From: Symsagittifera roscoffensis
Lineage: Eukaryota; Xenacoelomorpha; Acoela; Convolutidae
Direction of reading: 5' to 3'
DNA length: 60,000 nucleotides
Assembly: GCF_963678635.1 (NCBI RefSeq)
Contig: NC_087068.1
Location: forward strand, 36,219,436 to 36,279,435
Below, piece by piece: positions 1 through 7,778 of this stretch. The number at the start of each line of letters is the position of its first letter. Position 1 is the first letter of the stretch. The notes under the pieces are model-generated. The model ran no database searches. It worked only from the letters and a program-made list of their open reading frames with translations, and was not told where the DNA came from. The translations under genes and the position numbers were made by a program.

Positions 1-2827
1 ATCTGAAGAACGTGAACACAGCGCAACTGCTACAGACCCCCACTCTTTCACTTCTCAGGATTTCATCAAAGCGGTGAGAGCTTTCCAGTGCAAAACTGTC
101 AAGTATGTGCCAAAAGCTGCAAGGTTTCTTTTTGCACAAACTCTTAACAAGGTTTTGCGAGATATCCTCAACGACCCTGACAATAAAATGGCGTGGGTTC
201 AACTTTTCACGGCTGCGTACAGATGCCTGAAAGCTCCCGCACGCGCCGGGTGTGCTAAGAAGACCAGTTTAACAACATTGATAAAGCGACAAATCGATGC
301 TTTTAGCGTAGCAGATACCCTCATTATTCCTGAGCCGGCCCACCGTAGTCCTTCTGCAGGGAAAAACACAGATGCAGAAAAACTTGCAAGGCTTGTTTGT
401 GAAAAGATTAATGAGGGGAACATCAAAGCTGCCGTTAGAATAGCTTCCTCGGATAAGTCTGTTGTCCCCCCAAGTGACAAAAGTGTCAAAATCCTGGAGA
501 AAAAGCATCCTCCTCCTGCACTGGACAGACAGCCATTCCCACAGTGCCACCAGTATGAACCCCTGCAAGTGACTAGTTCTGCAGTTCACAGCGCTATCCA
601 GAGTTTCCCCAATGGCTCAGCAGGTGGACCCAGTGGTGTCCGACCGCAACATATCAAAGACGCCCTTTCTTCACATTCCATCGACGCAGGCAACACGTTC
701 CTGGACACTCTTACGGATTTTGTCAATTTGATGCTTGCTGGCAAAGCCCCAGATTTCATTAGACCAGTTTTTGCGGCAGCCAACTTGACGACGCTTGCCA
801 AAAAAGGAAAAGTAGATGACCTGAGGCCCATTGCTGTGGGAGAAGTCTGGCGCAGGATTGCAGGTAAATGTGCTGGTCAGTACGAAACAGCGAGGTTCAA
901 GGAGTTTTTCAGTCCCTTTCAACTTGGTGCTGGTGCGAAAAATGGTGCCGAAGTTGCGGTCCATGCTGCTCGCTCCTTCTTCGAGTTAGCTTCAGACGAT
1001 GACGTTTTCCTCAAGTTGGATTTCAGCAATGCTTTCAACACCATGCGTCGTGACAGTATTGCTTTTGCTTTCGAAGAGTTTTGCCCTGAGCTTTTGCCTT
1101 TTTTCAACATGTGCTACGAGCGGGAGAGTTTCCTTGTTTATGGTGACCACACTTTGCTATCGAGAGAAGGTTTCCAACAGGGGGACCCAATTGCGTCTTT
1201 TGGTTTCTGTCTCGGAGTGCATCGCTGTCTCACTGCAATCTCATCCAAGTTCAAGGTCGGTTACATGGACGACATCAGTGCTGGAGACAAGTGGCAGATA
1301 GTTTTGCGTGACCTCGCCAAGTTCATTGACAGTGCCAAAGGTCTCGGGTTAAACCTCAATAACACCAAATGTGAAATCACTGTCTTCACTCAAGACCAGC
1401 AAAAGAGCGATATGATTTTACGTGAATTCAGACGTGTCTGTCCTGGTATCAGCAGCGTGAGCACCGAAGACGCTGAACTGCTAGGAAGCCCTCTGGGCCA
1501 TGCAGCTTTACAGCATGCATTGGAAGAGAAGAGAGAGAAAATCGAAAACCTCTGCAAGAATCTTCCGTTACTGCCTTCACACGTCGCGTTTTTCCTGCTC
1601 CGACATTGTTTTGCCATGCCTAAGCTCATGTATTTGTTCCGCACTGCTCCTACTTTTGTTTTTATGAACTCTGTTGAAAAAATCACCTCTTATATCCGTG
1701 GAGCTGTTCAAACTGTCAGTAACATTCTGATTACCAACAGAGAATGGGATCAGCTCACATTGCCTATCAAACTCGGTGGTCTAGGCTTACAGTCACCTTC
1801 GGACCTTACTTTGGCTGCCTATATTTCGTCTACACTCGCCACCAGTGAAGACGTCTTCAAAGTCATTGCGTCTCAATACACCAGCAAGTCCTTCAAGAAT
1901 GCCATTGAACTGTGGTCTGAAACTGTTTCTCCTGATATGCCACTGGAAGACAAGCATAAGTGGCAGAAAAGCTGGTACACTCCTATTGTTTCTCGTAGGC
2001 GGTCGTCTCTCCTAGCTAACACCACCTGTGACAGTGACAAAGTTCGTTTACAAGGATGCTCTGTTCCCGGTTCCGGAGACTGGCTTGCTGCTATTCCGTC
2101 TGATACGCTCGGTCTCCAGCTGACTGATGACGCTTTCAGAATTGCTACGGGACTTCGCCTTGGTGCCCCCCTTCTTTTTTCATGCAACTGTGCATGTGGC
2201 ACTAAATGCGACAGCCAAGGCATTCATCCACTTATATGCCCGAAAATCAAAAGTCGTTTCATCAGGCATCAACTTGGTAATGAAGTCATCAGAGACGCGT
2301 TGAAATCAGCAGGAGTACACAGCAAACTCGAGCCGACCGGTATGCTGCGTGACGATGGTAAAAGACCAGACGGTGCTACTTTAGTTCCATGGAAAAATGG
2401 CGCAGCTTTAGTCTGGGACTTTACCTGTGTAAACCGACAAGCACAGTCAAATCTATCAACAGGCCTCGAAGATGGTCCCACTGTTGCTAACCATGCTGAA
2501 TTTCGTAAGCGCCAACACTATTCTGGTCTGCCACGCAACTGCATGTTCGAGCCCATCGCCGTGGAACATCTTGGTGGCATCGGAAGCTCGACATACAAAA
2601 CTCTATCCTCTATTTCCTATAGAATCAAGACGACCACTGGTGAGAAAAGGTCATTCACGTTCCTCAAACAAAGACTCGGCATTGCACTGCAACGCGGTAA
2701 TGCTGCCTGCTTACTGGAAGCTTTAGAAGTTAACTCAACGGGCTATAAGCCAACTGCTTTTTAACCTTTGCTGTTTTTACAACTATTGAATTTGTTTTAA
2801 TAAATTATGCATGAATTTTCTTGGTAT
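1..2827 (+). mobile_element. Non-LTR retrotransposon with restriction-like endonuclease, 5' end outside window
   Basis: The unit holds one long ORF (2-2764) followed by about 60 bp of 3' sequence with an AATAAA signal at 2799-2804. The next element starts at 2828. The architecture is RT, then a Cys/His zinc motif, then a PD-(D/E)XK-type nuclease at the C-terminus. That is the layout of the older, often site-specific non-LTR clades (R2, CRE, NeSL, Utopia). I cannot assign the clade without a phylogeny. No poly(A) or target-site duplication is visible because the 5' end lies outside the window. Confidence 0.85.
2..2764 (+). CDS. Reverse transcriptase / restriction-like endonuclease polyprotein, 5' partial
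   Basis: The frame is open from base 2 to the TAA at 2762-2764, giving 920 codons with no start inside the window. RT motif A is LDFSNAFN (Asp at codon 340), motif B is GFQQGDPIAS, and motif C is YMDD (codons 421-424). A CxC...C...H...C zinc motif lies near codons 728-746. The nuclease core is RPDG (Asp codon 790) then VWDFT (Asp codon 806), the spacing expected of a PD-(D/E)XK fold in R2-like endonucleases. The protein would nick target DNA and copy its own RNA at the nick (target-primed reverse transcription). It has no stops or frameshifts, unlike nearly everything else in the window, so the insertion is probably young. N-terminal zinc fingers, if any, are upstream. Confidence 0.88.
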   Translation, partial: SEEREHSATATDPHSFTSQDFIKAVRAFQCKTVKYVPKAARFLFAQTLNKVLRDILNDPDNKMAWVQLFTAAYRCLKAPARAGCAKKTSLTTLIKRQIDAFSVADTLIIPEPAHRSPSAGKNTDAEKLARLVCEKINEGNIKAAVRIASSDKSVVPPSDKSVKILEKKHPPPALDRQPFPQCHQYEPLQVTSSAVHSAIQSFPNGSAGGPSGVRPQHIKDALSSHSIDAGNTFLDTLTDFVNLMLAGKAPDFIRPVFAAANLTTLAKKGKVDDLRPIAVGEVWRRIAGKCAGQYETARFKEFFSPFQLGAGAKNGAEVAVHAARSFFELASDDDVFLKLDFSNAFNTMRRDSIAFAFEEFCPELLPFFNMCYERESFLVYGDHTLLSREGFQQGDPIASFGFCLGVHRCLTAISSKFKVGYMDDISAGDKWQIVLRDLAKFIDSAKGLGLNLNNTKCEITVFTQDQQKSDMILREFRRVCPGISSVSTEDAELLGSPLGHAALQHALEEKREKIENLCKNLPLLPSHVAFFLLRHCFAMPKLMYLFRTAPTFVFMNSVEKITSYIRGAVQTVSNILITNREWDQLTLPIKLGGLGLQSPSDLTLAAYISSTLATSEDVFKVIASQYTSKSFKNAIELWSETVSPDMPLEDKHKWQKSWYTPIVSRRRSSLLANTTCDSDKVRLQGCSVPGSGDWLAAIPSDTLGLQLTDDAFRIATGLRLGAPLLFSCNCACGTKCDSQGIHPLICPKIKSRFIRHQLGNEVIRDALKSAGVHSKLEPTGMLRDDGKRPDGATLVPWKNGAALVWDFTCVNRQAQSNLSTGLEDGPTVANHAEFRKRQHYSGLPRNCMFEPIAVEHLGGIGSSTYKTLSSISYRIKTTTGEKRSFTFLKQRLGIALQRGNAACLLEALEVNSTGYKPTAF

Positions 2828-3096
2828 TTCTTTTCTACCGTCCCTTCTCTGCAACATCACTAATTGAATTGTCTATGAATTGCGTCTTACGCAGTTAAGA
2901 AAAAAAAAGTAAGCACTTAAATTGCAAATGAATGACAAACGGTTTGTGCCCTTGCTGCCGCAGGAAAGTAACAGTAACAAATAGATCAAAGGTGGTTGAA
3001 TGCCAGCGTTGCCGAAACTGGTATCATCTAAATGCGGAAAAATATCCCATGAGGTGTACGCATCATTAACCGAGATAGTCTGTTACTGTGAAAGCT
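2828..3096 (+). pseudogene. PLE fragment with PHD finger (duplicate of 6631-6899)
   Basis: This is the left end of a 1588-bp block repeated at 6631-8218. From about 2932 the plus strand reads as the first half of a PHD finger (C-P-C-C, then E-C-x-x-C-x-N-W-Y-H). It closely matches the PHD finger embedded in the PLE reverse transcriptase at 14443-14620. One missing base near 3031 shifts the frame; after it the finger continues (H-x-x-C, then C-Y-C-E-S). The 45-codon ATG ORF at 2932-3069 is an artefact of that shift. The fragment ends where the LINE begins. Confidence 0.72.
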
Positions 3097-3173
3097 AATT
3101 GTTGTGACAGTTAACTGTGAAAGCTAATTTAGCCTAATTGTTGTGATAAACTTATTAAATAGTTTCATATACT

Positions 3174-3971
3174 ATGATGACGGGGACACGTGGACGCTTG
3201 AAGAGTGCTCAAAATTCTCCGTGTACATCCTGCAACGCAGCCCTGAGGAAGCAAGACGAAGGAGTGCAATGCGATAGATGTGGCGAGTGGTGGCATCGGG
3301 CGTGTACGGACATCCCGCAGCAGACTTACGACCATCTATCATCGGTTCGTGGGATTATGTGGGCCTGTGCGAACTGCCTTGCCGATGCCAAGACAGCAAT
3401 GAAGACGTCCATTCGAGATAAGTCTATTGAAACTTCTCTAGAATCTATCAAAACTGAAGTCATCAATCTTAAAGCAGCTATTGTATCCACTGATACTAAG
3501 ACAACTATAAATGGCCACACAGCAACGCCTGTTACACCAGATGATCAAAATAAAATGGGAATAAGAATAAATGGCGTGCCTGAACCTTCCAACCAGAAAT
3601 TGCATGACAGAATGGATTCAGACATTCAAGCAGTCAGAAAATTTATGGAGTATTTGGGAGAGCCTGGCAATGAGCCTATTACTGATTCCTTTCGGCTGGG
3701 AAAGTATCGATCTGATGCTACCAGGCCGCGAACCTTGCTGGTGAGGTTTAAGAATCCATGGCTGGTTCGTAAGTTGCTGGCTAAATCGTATATCTTGAAA
3801 GATTATTCTGATCGCATCTACTTATCCAAAGAGCTTACTGTTGACAAAAAGAAATTGGAGTCGCGTATTCTCTCTGAACGTTATAAACTTGTCGAAACCG
3901 GTATCTCAAAGGAAAGACTGAGAGTTAGAGATTTAAAATTGTATCTGGATGGCAAAGAACATGTGTTTTGA
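3174..3971 (+). CDS. LINE ORF1 protein: PHD finger + L1-type RNA-binding region (left copy)
   Basis: The protein has 265 aa. Residues about 15-65 form a PHD finger: C-x2-C, C-x2-C, W-W-H-x2-C, then W-A-C-x2-C. Residues 125-265 resemble the RRM and C-terminal domain of LINE ORF1 proteins (MGIRINGVPE, then SFRLGKY, PRTLLVRF). ORF1 proteins of this class bind element RNA as nucleic-acid chaperones; PHD fingers usually read histone tails. The start is the first ATG of an ATG-ATG pair at 3174. The stop is TGA in the leaky context TGA-CTA-G, and ORF2 follows in the same frame. The translation is identical to that of the right copy. Confidence 0.85.
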   Translation: MMTGTRGRLKSAQNSPCTSCNAALRKQDEGVQCDRCGEWWHRACTDIPQQTYDHLSSVRGIMWACANCLADAKTAMKTSIRDKSIETSLESIKTEVINLKAAIVSTDTKTTINGHTATPVTPDDQNKMGIRINGVPEPSNQKLHDRMDSDIQAVRKFMEYLGEPGNEPITDSFRLGKYRSDATRPRTLLVRFKNPWLVRKLLAKSYILKDYSDRIYLSKELTVDKKKLESRILSERYKLVETGISKERLRVRDLKLYLDGKEHVF

Positions 3972-3975
3972 CTAG
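3969..3975 (+). promoter_or_regulatory. Putative stop-codon readthrough site UGA-CUAG between ORF1 and ORF2 (left copy)
   Basis: The ORF1 stop TGA is followed directly by CTAG. UGA-CUAG is the best-known high-readthrough context in animals. ORF2 continues in frame from the next codon with no ATG before its conserved start (N-A-R-S-L). The same site is at 7772-7778. Confidence 0.6.
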
Positions 3976-4454
3976 CCAACCGCGAAATTACTCTCTGTTT
4001 GCTGAATGCCCGTTCATTGAAAAAACATAATGCCATTTATGAACTACAGTGTGATGCCAAATATCACGGATTTGATATTATCTGTATAACTGAGTGTTGG
4101 TTAACCACGGACATTGATAATTCGTTTATTGCTATTCCTGGGTATAATATATTTAGGAAAGACCGCAGTTCGTTGAACTCAAACAAAACCACAGGCGGCG
4201 GTGTCTGTATTTTTGTTCGTGAAGGTATTGTCAGTGATCGGTGGACTTGTCATCATTCTGATCAGTATGAAATTCTGTGGCTGTCACTTAGCGTAGGAAA
4301 TAAATATTTGTTGGTCTGTTCGGTTTATTTCCCACCTGATGCTACGTATGGCCGTCAGCTAGAAATGCATATCTCACATTCCATCAATGTCTTCAGGGAC
4401 CAGAACCTATCGTCATGCCGAAACTATGCGCATAAGTTGTTTCTGACAAAATGA
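3972..4454 (+). pseudogene. LINE ORF2, N-terminal endonuclease fragment (left copy)
   Basis: This reading frame continues from ORF1 through its TGA. It encodes the N-terminal half of an APE-type endonuclease: N-A-R-S-L, the catalytic-Glu motif ITECW, GGGVCIFVR and SVYFPP. Homology to the right copy ends at 4415. The last 12 codons to the TGA at 4452-4454 are unrelated sequence. Without the D-x-N and D-H motifs it cannot be active. Confidence 0.8.
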
Positions 4455-5700
4455 TTTTTTGGATCGCTACGACAGAATACTAAGAAATGAATGATAACCA
4501 GTTTTTACAAGCAGTATTCCCGGCAGCCAAGGTGGCTCGGGTGTTTTTTCCTCTCATCTGCTAGTTTTACCGCTTTCCTGGTTTCAAACGTAGGAGCGAC
4601 ATGCCCTAAGCAAAATTTTTGGAAAGGAGCAGGTGGATGGAACTTAAATGATGCGCTTAAACGGTGGTTTGAACTTGGAACATTGTAAATGGCTCCGAAA
4701 AATGAGAGCCAATTTTCGACAGCGAAGTTGCAGCCTTGATTTCAAAACTCGAATCAACAGACGTACTAAGATTCAGCCCGTTCCAAGATAGATTTGGCTC
4801 TCAATGGTTGAACGTCATCCCGTGCAAAATCTAAGGTTAAAACTAACGAACAAATCATTCAGAATTGCAATAAAACTCCGATTAGGCTCCTAAAATTGCG
4901 CACAGCATAAATGCGTGTGCTGAAAAGACGTTACCGAAGCTGGTTAGCATGGTCTTTCTAGCCTGAAAAGTGCAGAGAGAGTTTCTATGCATTCAAATCT
5001 GAATGCCCTCATGAAGAAGAGTTTATCTTCTACTCACATTCCTTCTGTTTTAACACCTCTGCAGGACGGACCAATCAGAAGCGACTAGACGGTTTGACGC
5101 TCATTCCATGGGCTGTTGGTAAGCAGCTCTTATGAGACGTTACGGTAGTAGACTCCCTAGCCCCCCAGTAGGATTACTATAGGGCCAGTTTTTAGCCTGG
5201 GTACGGCTGCCGCTGAAGCGGAAAAATGACAAGCATAAAGACTTAATAGATGACGAATATATTTTTCAACGCTAGCTTTTGAGATTTGGGGTACAGCCAG
5301 CCACAGCACGGAAACTTATTTGAGCAAGTTTTGTAAGAACCTAAGCATATGTACGGAAGAACTCAGGGCACACAGAAACTTGCTGGCAATGCAGATTGCG
5401 AAAGACGCATTCGTACTCGGCACAATAAATGACAAAAACAAGTTTCGACGAAATTGTTTATTTGTAATAGATAATATATGATTTTTTCTTGTCGAGTTAC
5501 GTGTTCTTAGTAAAGAAACGCAACCAGTATTGAGTTTTATTTTAATAACATCTACTCTAACCATCTCCTTTTTATCATTATCAATCATTATTTTTATCAA
5601 CCTAGCAACTTCCTAGGGATTTGACTCGAATATGTGATGAAGGGACTTCTGACTGTTACCTCGGTTACTATGATACTTTTAATCTTCGGTTTATTTAAAA
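4455..5700. other. Interval between the LINE copies, no convincing gene
   Basis: AT-rich unique sequence. About 5455-5680 matches a dispersed repeat also found at 46230-46440 and, inverted, at 49000-49200. A plus-strand run open from about 5265 to 5480 (57 or more codons, with TETYLSKF and RAHRNLLAMQ) looks somewhat coding but has no recognisable domain and runs into the repeat. I do not call it a gene. Confidence 0.5.
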
Positions 5701-5724
5701 AAAAACATTTTGATCGAAGCTTAC

Positions 5725-5968
5725 AGCCGTTTGAGATGAATCAACTTGAGAATCGTCTATAGTTTCCGGGTCAGGTGGCCGAATCACTACTTCGTCCGGT
5801 AGGTTTTCATCATAATCCAGTTCCTCAGTTTCATTTGACTGAAAAGCAAATTATAAAATTAAGGATAACTAACTTAGATAAAAAAGACGTCTGTATCTCA
5901 AAGAAAACAGTAAGTAATCATACCTTCATCGAATCCAATTGCGGGGTTATATCGATGACCGAAACCAT
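5725..5968 (-). CDS. Candidate two-exon gene fragment, acidic protein, unknown function
   Basis: On the minus strand an ATG at 5968 opens a 15-codon exon ending at 5924 with AAG|GTATGA. An 85-bp intron (5923-5839) ends in a pyrimidine-rich TTTGCTTTTCAG. The second exon, 5838-5725, has 38 codons, keeps the frame (phase 0 at both ends) and is strongly acidic (EELDYDENLPDE, then PPDPETIDDS). It ends at a donor-like GCT|GTAAGC; read without splicing it meets a stop about 12 nt from the next T-tract. No domain is recognised. It may be part of a host gene broken up by insertions, or chance. The signals were read by eye only. Confidence 0.3.
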
Positions 5969-6630
5969 TCTAACTAAATTACTTGAAGCAGAAGACGAAA
6001 GTAATCGATTTCATACTTTTCTAAAAAAAAAAAAGTTCAGCAATTGAGATAAATACACAAATAAAGCAGAAAAACGATTTTCGATTAATTGTTTATCAAT
6101 CATCCTTCAATCACCAATGATCATCGATCACATTATATCAACGCTCTGAAAACAGAAACTTTCATCTATCAACCTAAAAAAATTATATTGTAGGCGTTAA
6201 TTATAAGATCAGGAAGGAGTGCGGTCTGTATTTACAGAACCGCGTATGCATACTTGTCAGTGAGCACACAAAAACTATATTCACCAACCAGAATCAAGAT
6301 GAAAAAGCAAACTTGCGAATTAAATTTTTTGAATTATAATTTCTTTTTTTTTTGTAAATCAGGTCAGAAGTTATTATGGTAGCCGAAGTTACTTCACTGG
6401 TCCTTCACCATATAACCAAGTCCAAGAACCATTTGAACAAAATAGGAAGAAGTAAAGTATAACGTGAATAAAAGTAAAGAAAAAAAGTAAATTATAAAAG
6501 GGGCCGTCCCGTTTAGGTACGGTCGTGCACAAGCTGGATAGGGCCCATACCAGCATTATGTAAATACATCAATAAACAATAATGCGGAAATTAAGTCAAT
6601 TCAACATTTAATGCATTGTCATTAATAGTA
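5969..6630. other. AT-rich interval, nothing recognised
   Basis: Low-complexity AT-rich DNA with several A and T runs. I see no ORF, repeat boundary or RNA gene beyond the start of the duplicated block at 6631. Confidence 0.5.
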
Positions 6631-6899
6631 TTCTTTTCTACCGTCCCTTCTCTGCAACATCACTAATTGAATTGTCTATGAATTGCGTCTTACGCAGTTA
6701 AGAAAAAAAAAGTAAGCACTTAAATTGCAAATGAATGACAAACGGTTTGTGCCCTTGCTGCCGCAGGAAAGTAACAGTAACAAATAGATCAAAGGTGGTT
6801 GAATGCCAGCGTTGCCGAAACTGGTATCATCTAAATGCGGAAAAATATCCCATGAGGTGTACGCATCATTAACCGAGATAGTCTGTTACTGTGAAAGCT
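6631..6899 (+). pseudogene. PLE reverse transcriptase fragment, PHD finger interrupted by LINE
   Basis: This is the 5' part of a PLE copy. About 6655-6735 corresponds weakly to the RT segment after motif B. 6735-6898 encodes most of a PHD finger matching 14443-14620. The coding sense breaks at 6894-6899 (AAAGCT), the target duplication of the LINE. It resumes at 10426, where the last zinc-ligand cysteine of the finger is completed. The minimal frame damage is one base lost near 6834. Confidence 0.72.
6894..6899. repeat. 5' target-site duplication of the LINE (AAAGCT)
   Basis: AAAGCT here and at 10420-10425 flank the LINE. Removing the LINE plus one copy rejoins the PLE reading frame exactly across the PHD C-x-x-C pair, which supports the call strongly. 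Confidence 0.78.
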
Positions 6900-6976
6900 A
6901 ATTGTTGTGACAGTTAACTGTGAAAGCTAATTTAGCCTAATTGTTGTGATAAACTTATTAAATAGTTTCATATACT

Positions 6977-7774
6977 ATGATGACGGGGACACGTGGACGC
7001 TTGAAGAGTGCTCAAAATTCTCCGTGTACATCCTGCAACGCAGCCCTGAGGAAGCAAGACGAAGGAGTGCAATGCGATAGATGTGGCGAGTGGTGGCATC
7101 GGGCGTGTACGGACATCCCGCAGCAGACTTACGACCATCTATCATCGGTTCGTGGGATTATGTGGGCCTGTGCGAACTGCCTTGCCGATGCCAAGACAGC
7201 AATGAAGACGTCCATTCGAGATAAGTCTATTGAAACTTCTCTAGAATCTATCAAAACTGAAGTCATCAATCTTAAAGCAGCTATTGTATCCACTGATACT
7301 AAGACAACTATAAATGGCCACACAGCAACGCCTGTTACACCAGATGATCAAAATAAAATGGGAATAAGAATAAATGGCGTGCCTGAACCTTCCAACCAGA
7401 AATTGCATGACAGAATGGATTCAGACATTCAAGCAGTCAGAAAATTTATGGAGTATTTGGGAGAGCCTGGCAATGAGCCTATTACTGATTCCTTTCGGCT
7501 GGGAAAGTATCGATCTGATGCTACCAGGCCGCGAACCTTGCTGGTGAGGTTTAAGAATCCATGGCTGGTTCGTAAGTTGCTGGCTAAATCGTATATCTTG
7601 AAAGATTATTCTGATCGCATCTACTTATCCAAAGAGCTTACTGTTGACAAAAAGAAATTGGAGTCGCGTATTCTCTCTGAACGTTATAAACTTGTCGAAA
7701 CCGGTATCTCAAAGGAAAGACTGAGAGTTAGAGATTTAAAATTGTATCTGGATGGCAAAGAACATGTGTTTTGA
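6977..7774 (+). CDS. LINE ORF1 protein: PHD finger + RNA-binding region (right copy)
   Basis: The 265 aa are identical to the left copy. The zinc ligands of the PHD finger are all present (C4-H-C3 pattern, residues about 15-65). Residues 66-124 are a Lys/Thr-rich linker with little structure. Residues 125-265 hold the RRM-like and C-terminal ORF1 domains. The stop TGA (7772-7774) is followed by CTAG and in-frame ORF2, so part of the product may be an ORF1-ORF2 fusion. An intact ORF1 beside a broken ORF2 suggests decay is recent. Confidence 0.85.
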   Translation: MMTGTRGRLKSAQNSPCTSCNAALRKQDEGVQCDRCGEWWHRACTDIPQQTYDHLSSVRGIMWACANCLADAKTAMKTSIRDKSIETSLESIKTEVINLKAAIVSTDTKTTINGHTATPVTPDDQNKMGIRINGVPEPSNQKLHDRMDSDIQAVRKFMEYLGEPGNEPITDSFRLGKYRSDATRPRTLLVRFKNPWLVRKLLAKSYILKDYSDRIYLSKELTVDKKKLESRILSERYKLVETGISKERLRVRDLKLYLDGKEHVF

Positions 7775-7778
7775 CTAG
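7772..7778 (+). promoter_or_regulatory. Putative stop-codon readthrough site UGA-CUAG (right copy)
   Basis: The context is the same as at 3969-3975. The codons after the stop (CTA GCC AAC CGC) lead straight into the conserved endonuclease start, with no ATG between. Confidence 0.6.

Larger units (their letters stand above)
3097..4415 (+). mobile_element. LINE (CR1/L2-like), left copy, truncated at the 3' side
   Basis: This is the same LINE as at 6900-10419, including leader, complete ORF1 and the first 148 codons of the ORF2 endonuclease. Identity with the right copy stops abruptly at 4415. LINE copies made by reverse transcription normally lose the 5' end; this one keeps the 5' end, loses the 3' end and carries PLE flank. 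That marks it as a DNA duplication (or an assembly duplication), not an independent insertion. Confidence 0.82.

Noticed and set aside
2932-3069. 45-codon PHD-like small ORF as a LINE leader gene
   Set aside because: The sequence before the LINE is PLE target DNA: the frame resumes at 10426 after the LINE, and the finger matches the PLE RT at 14443. The ATG ORF results from a one-base loss.
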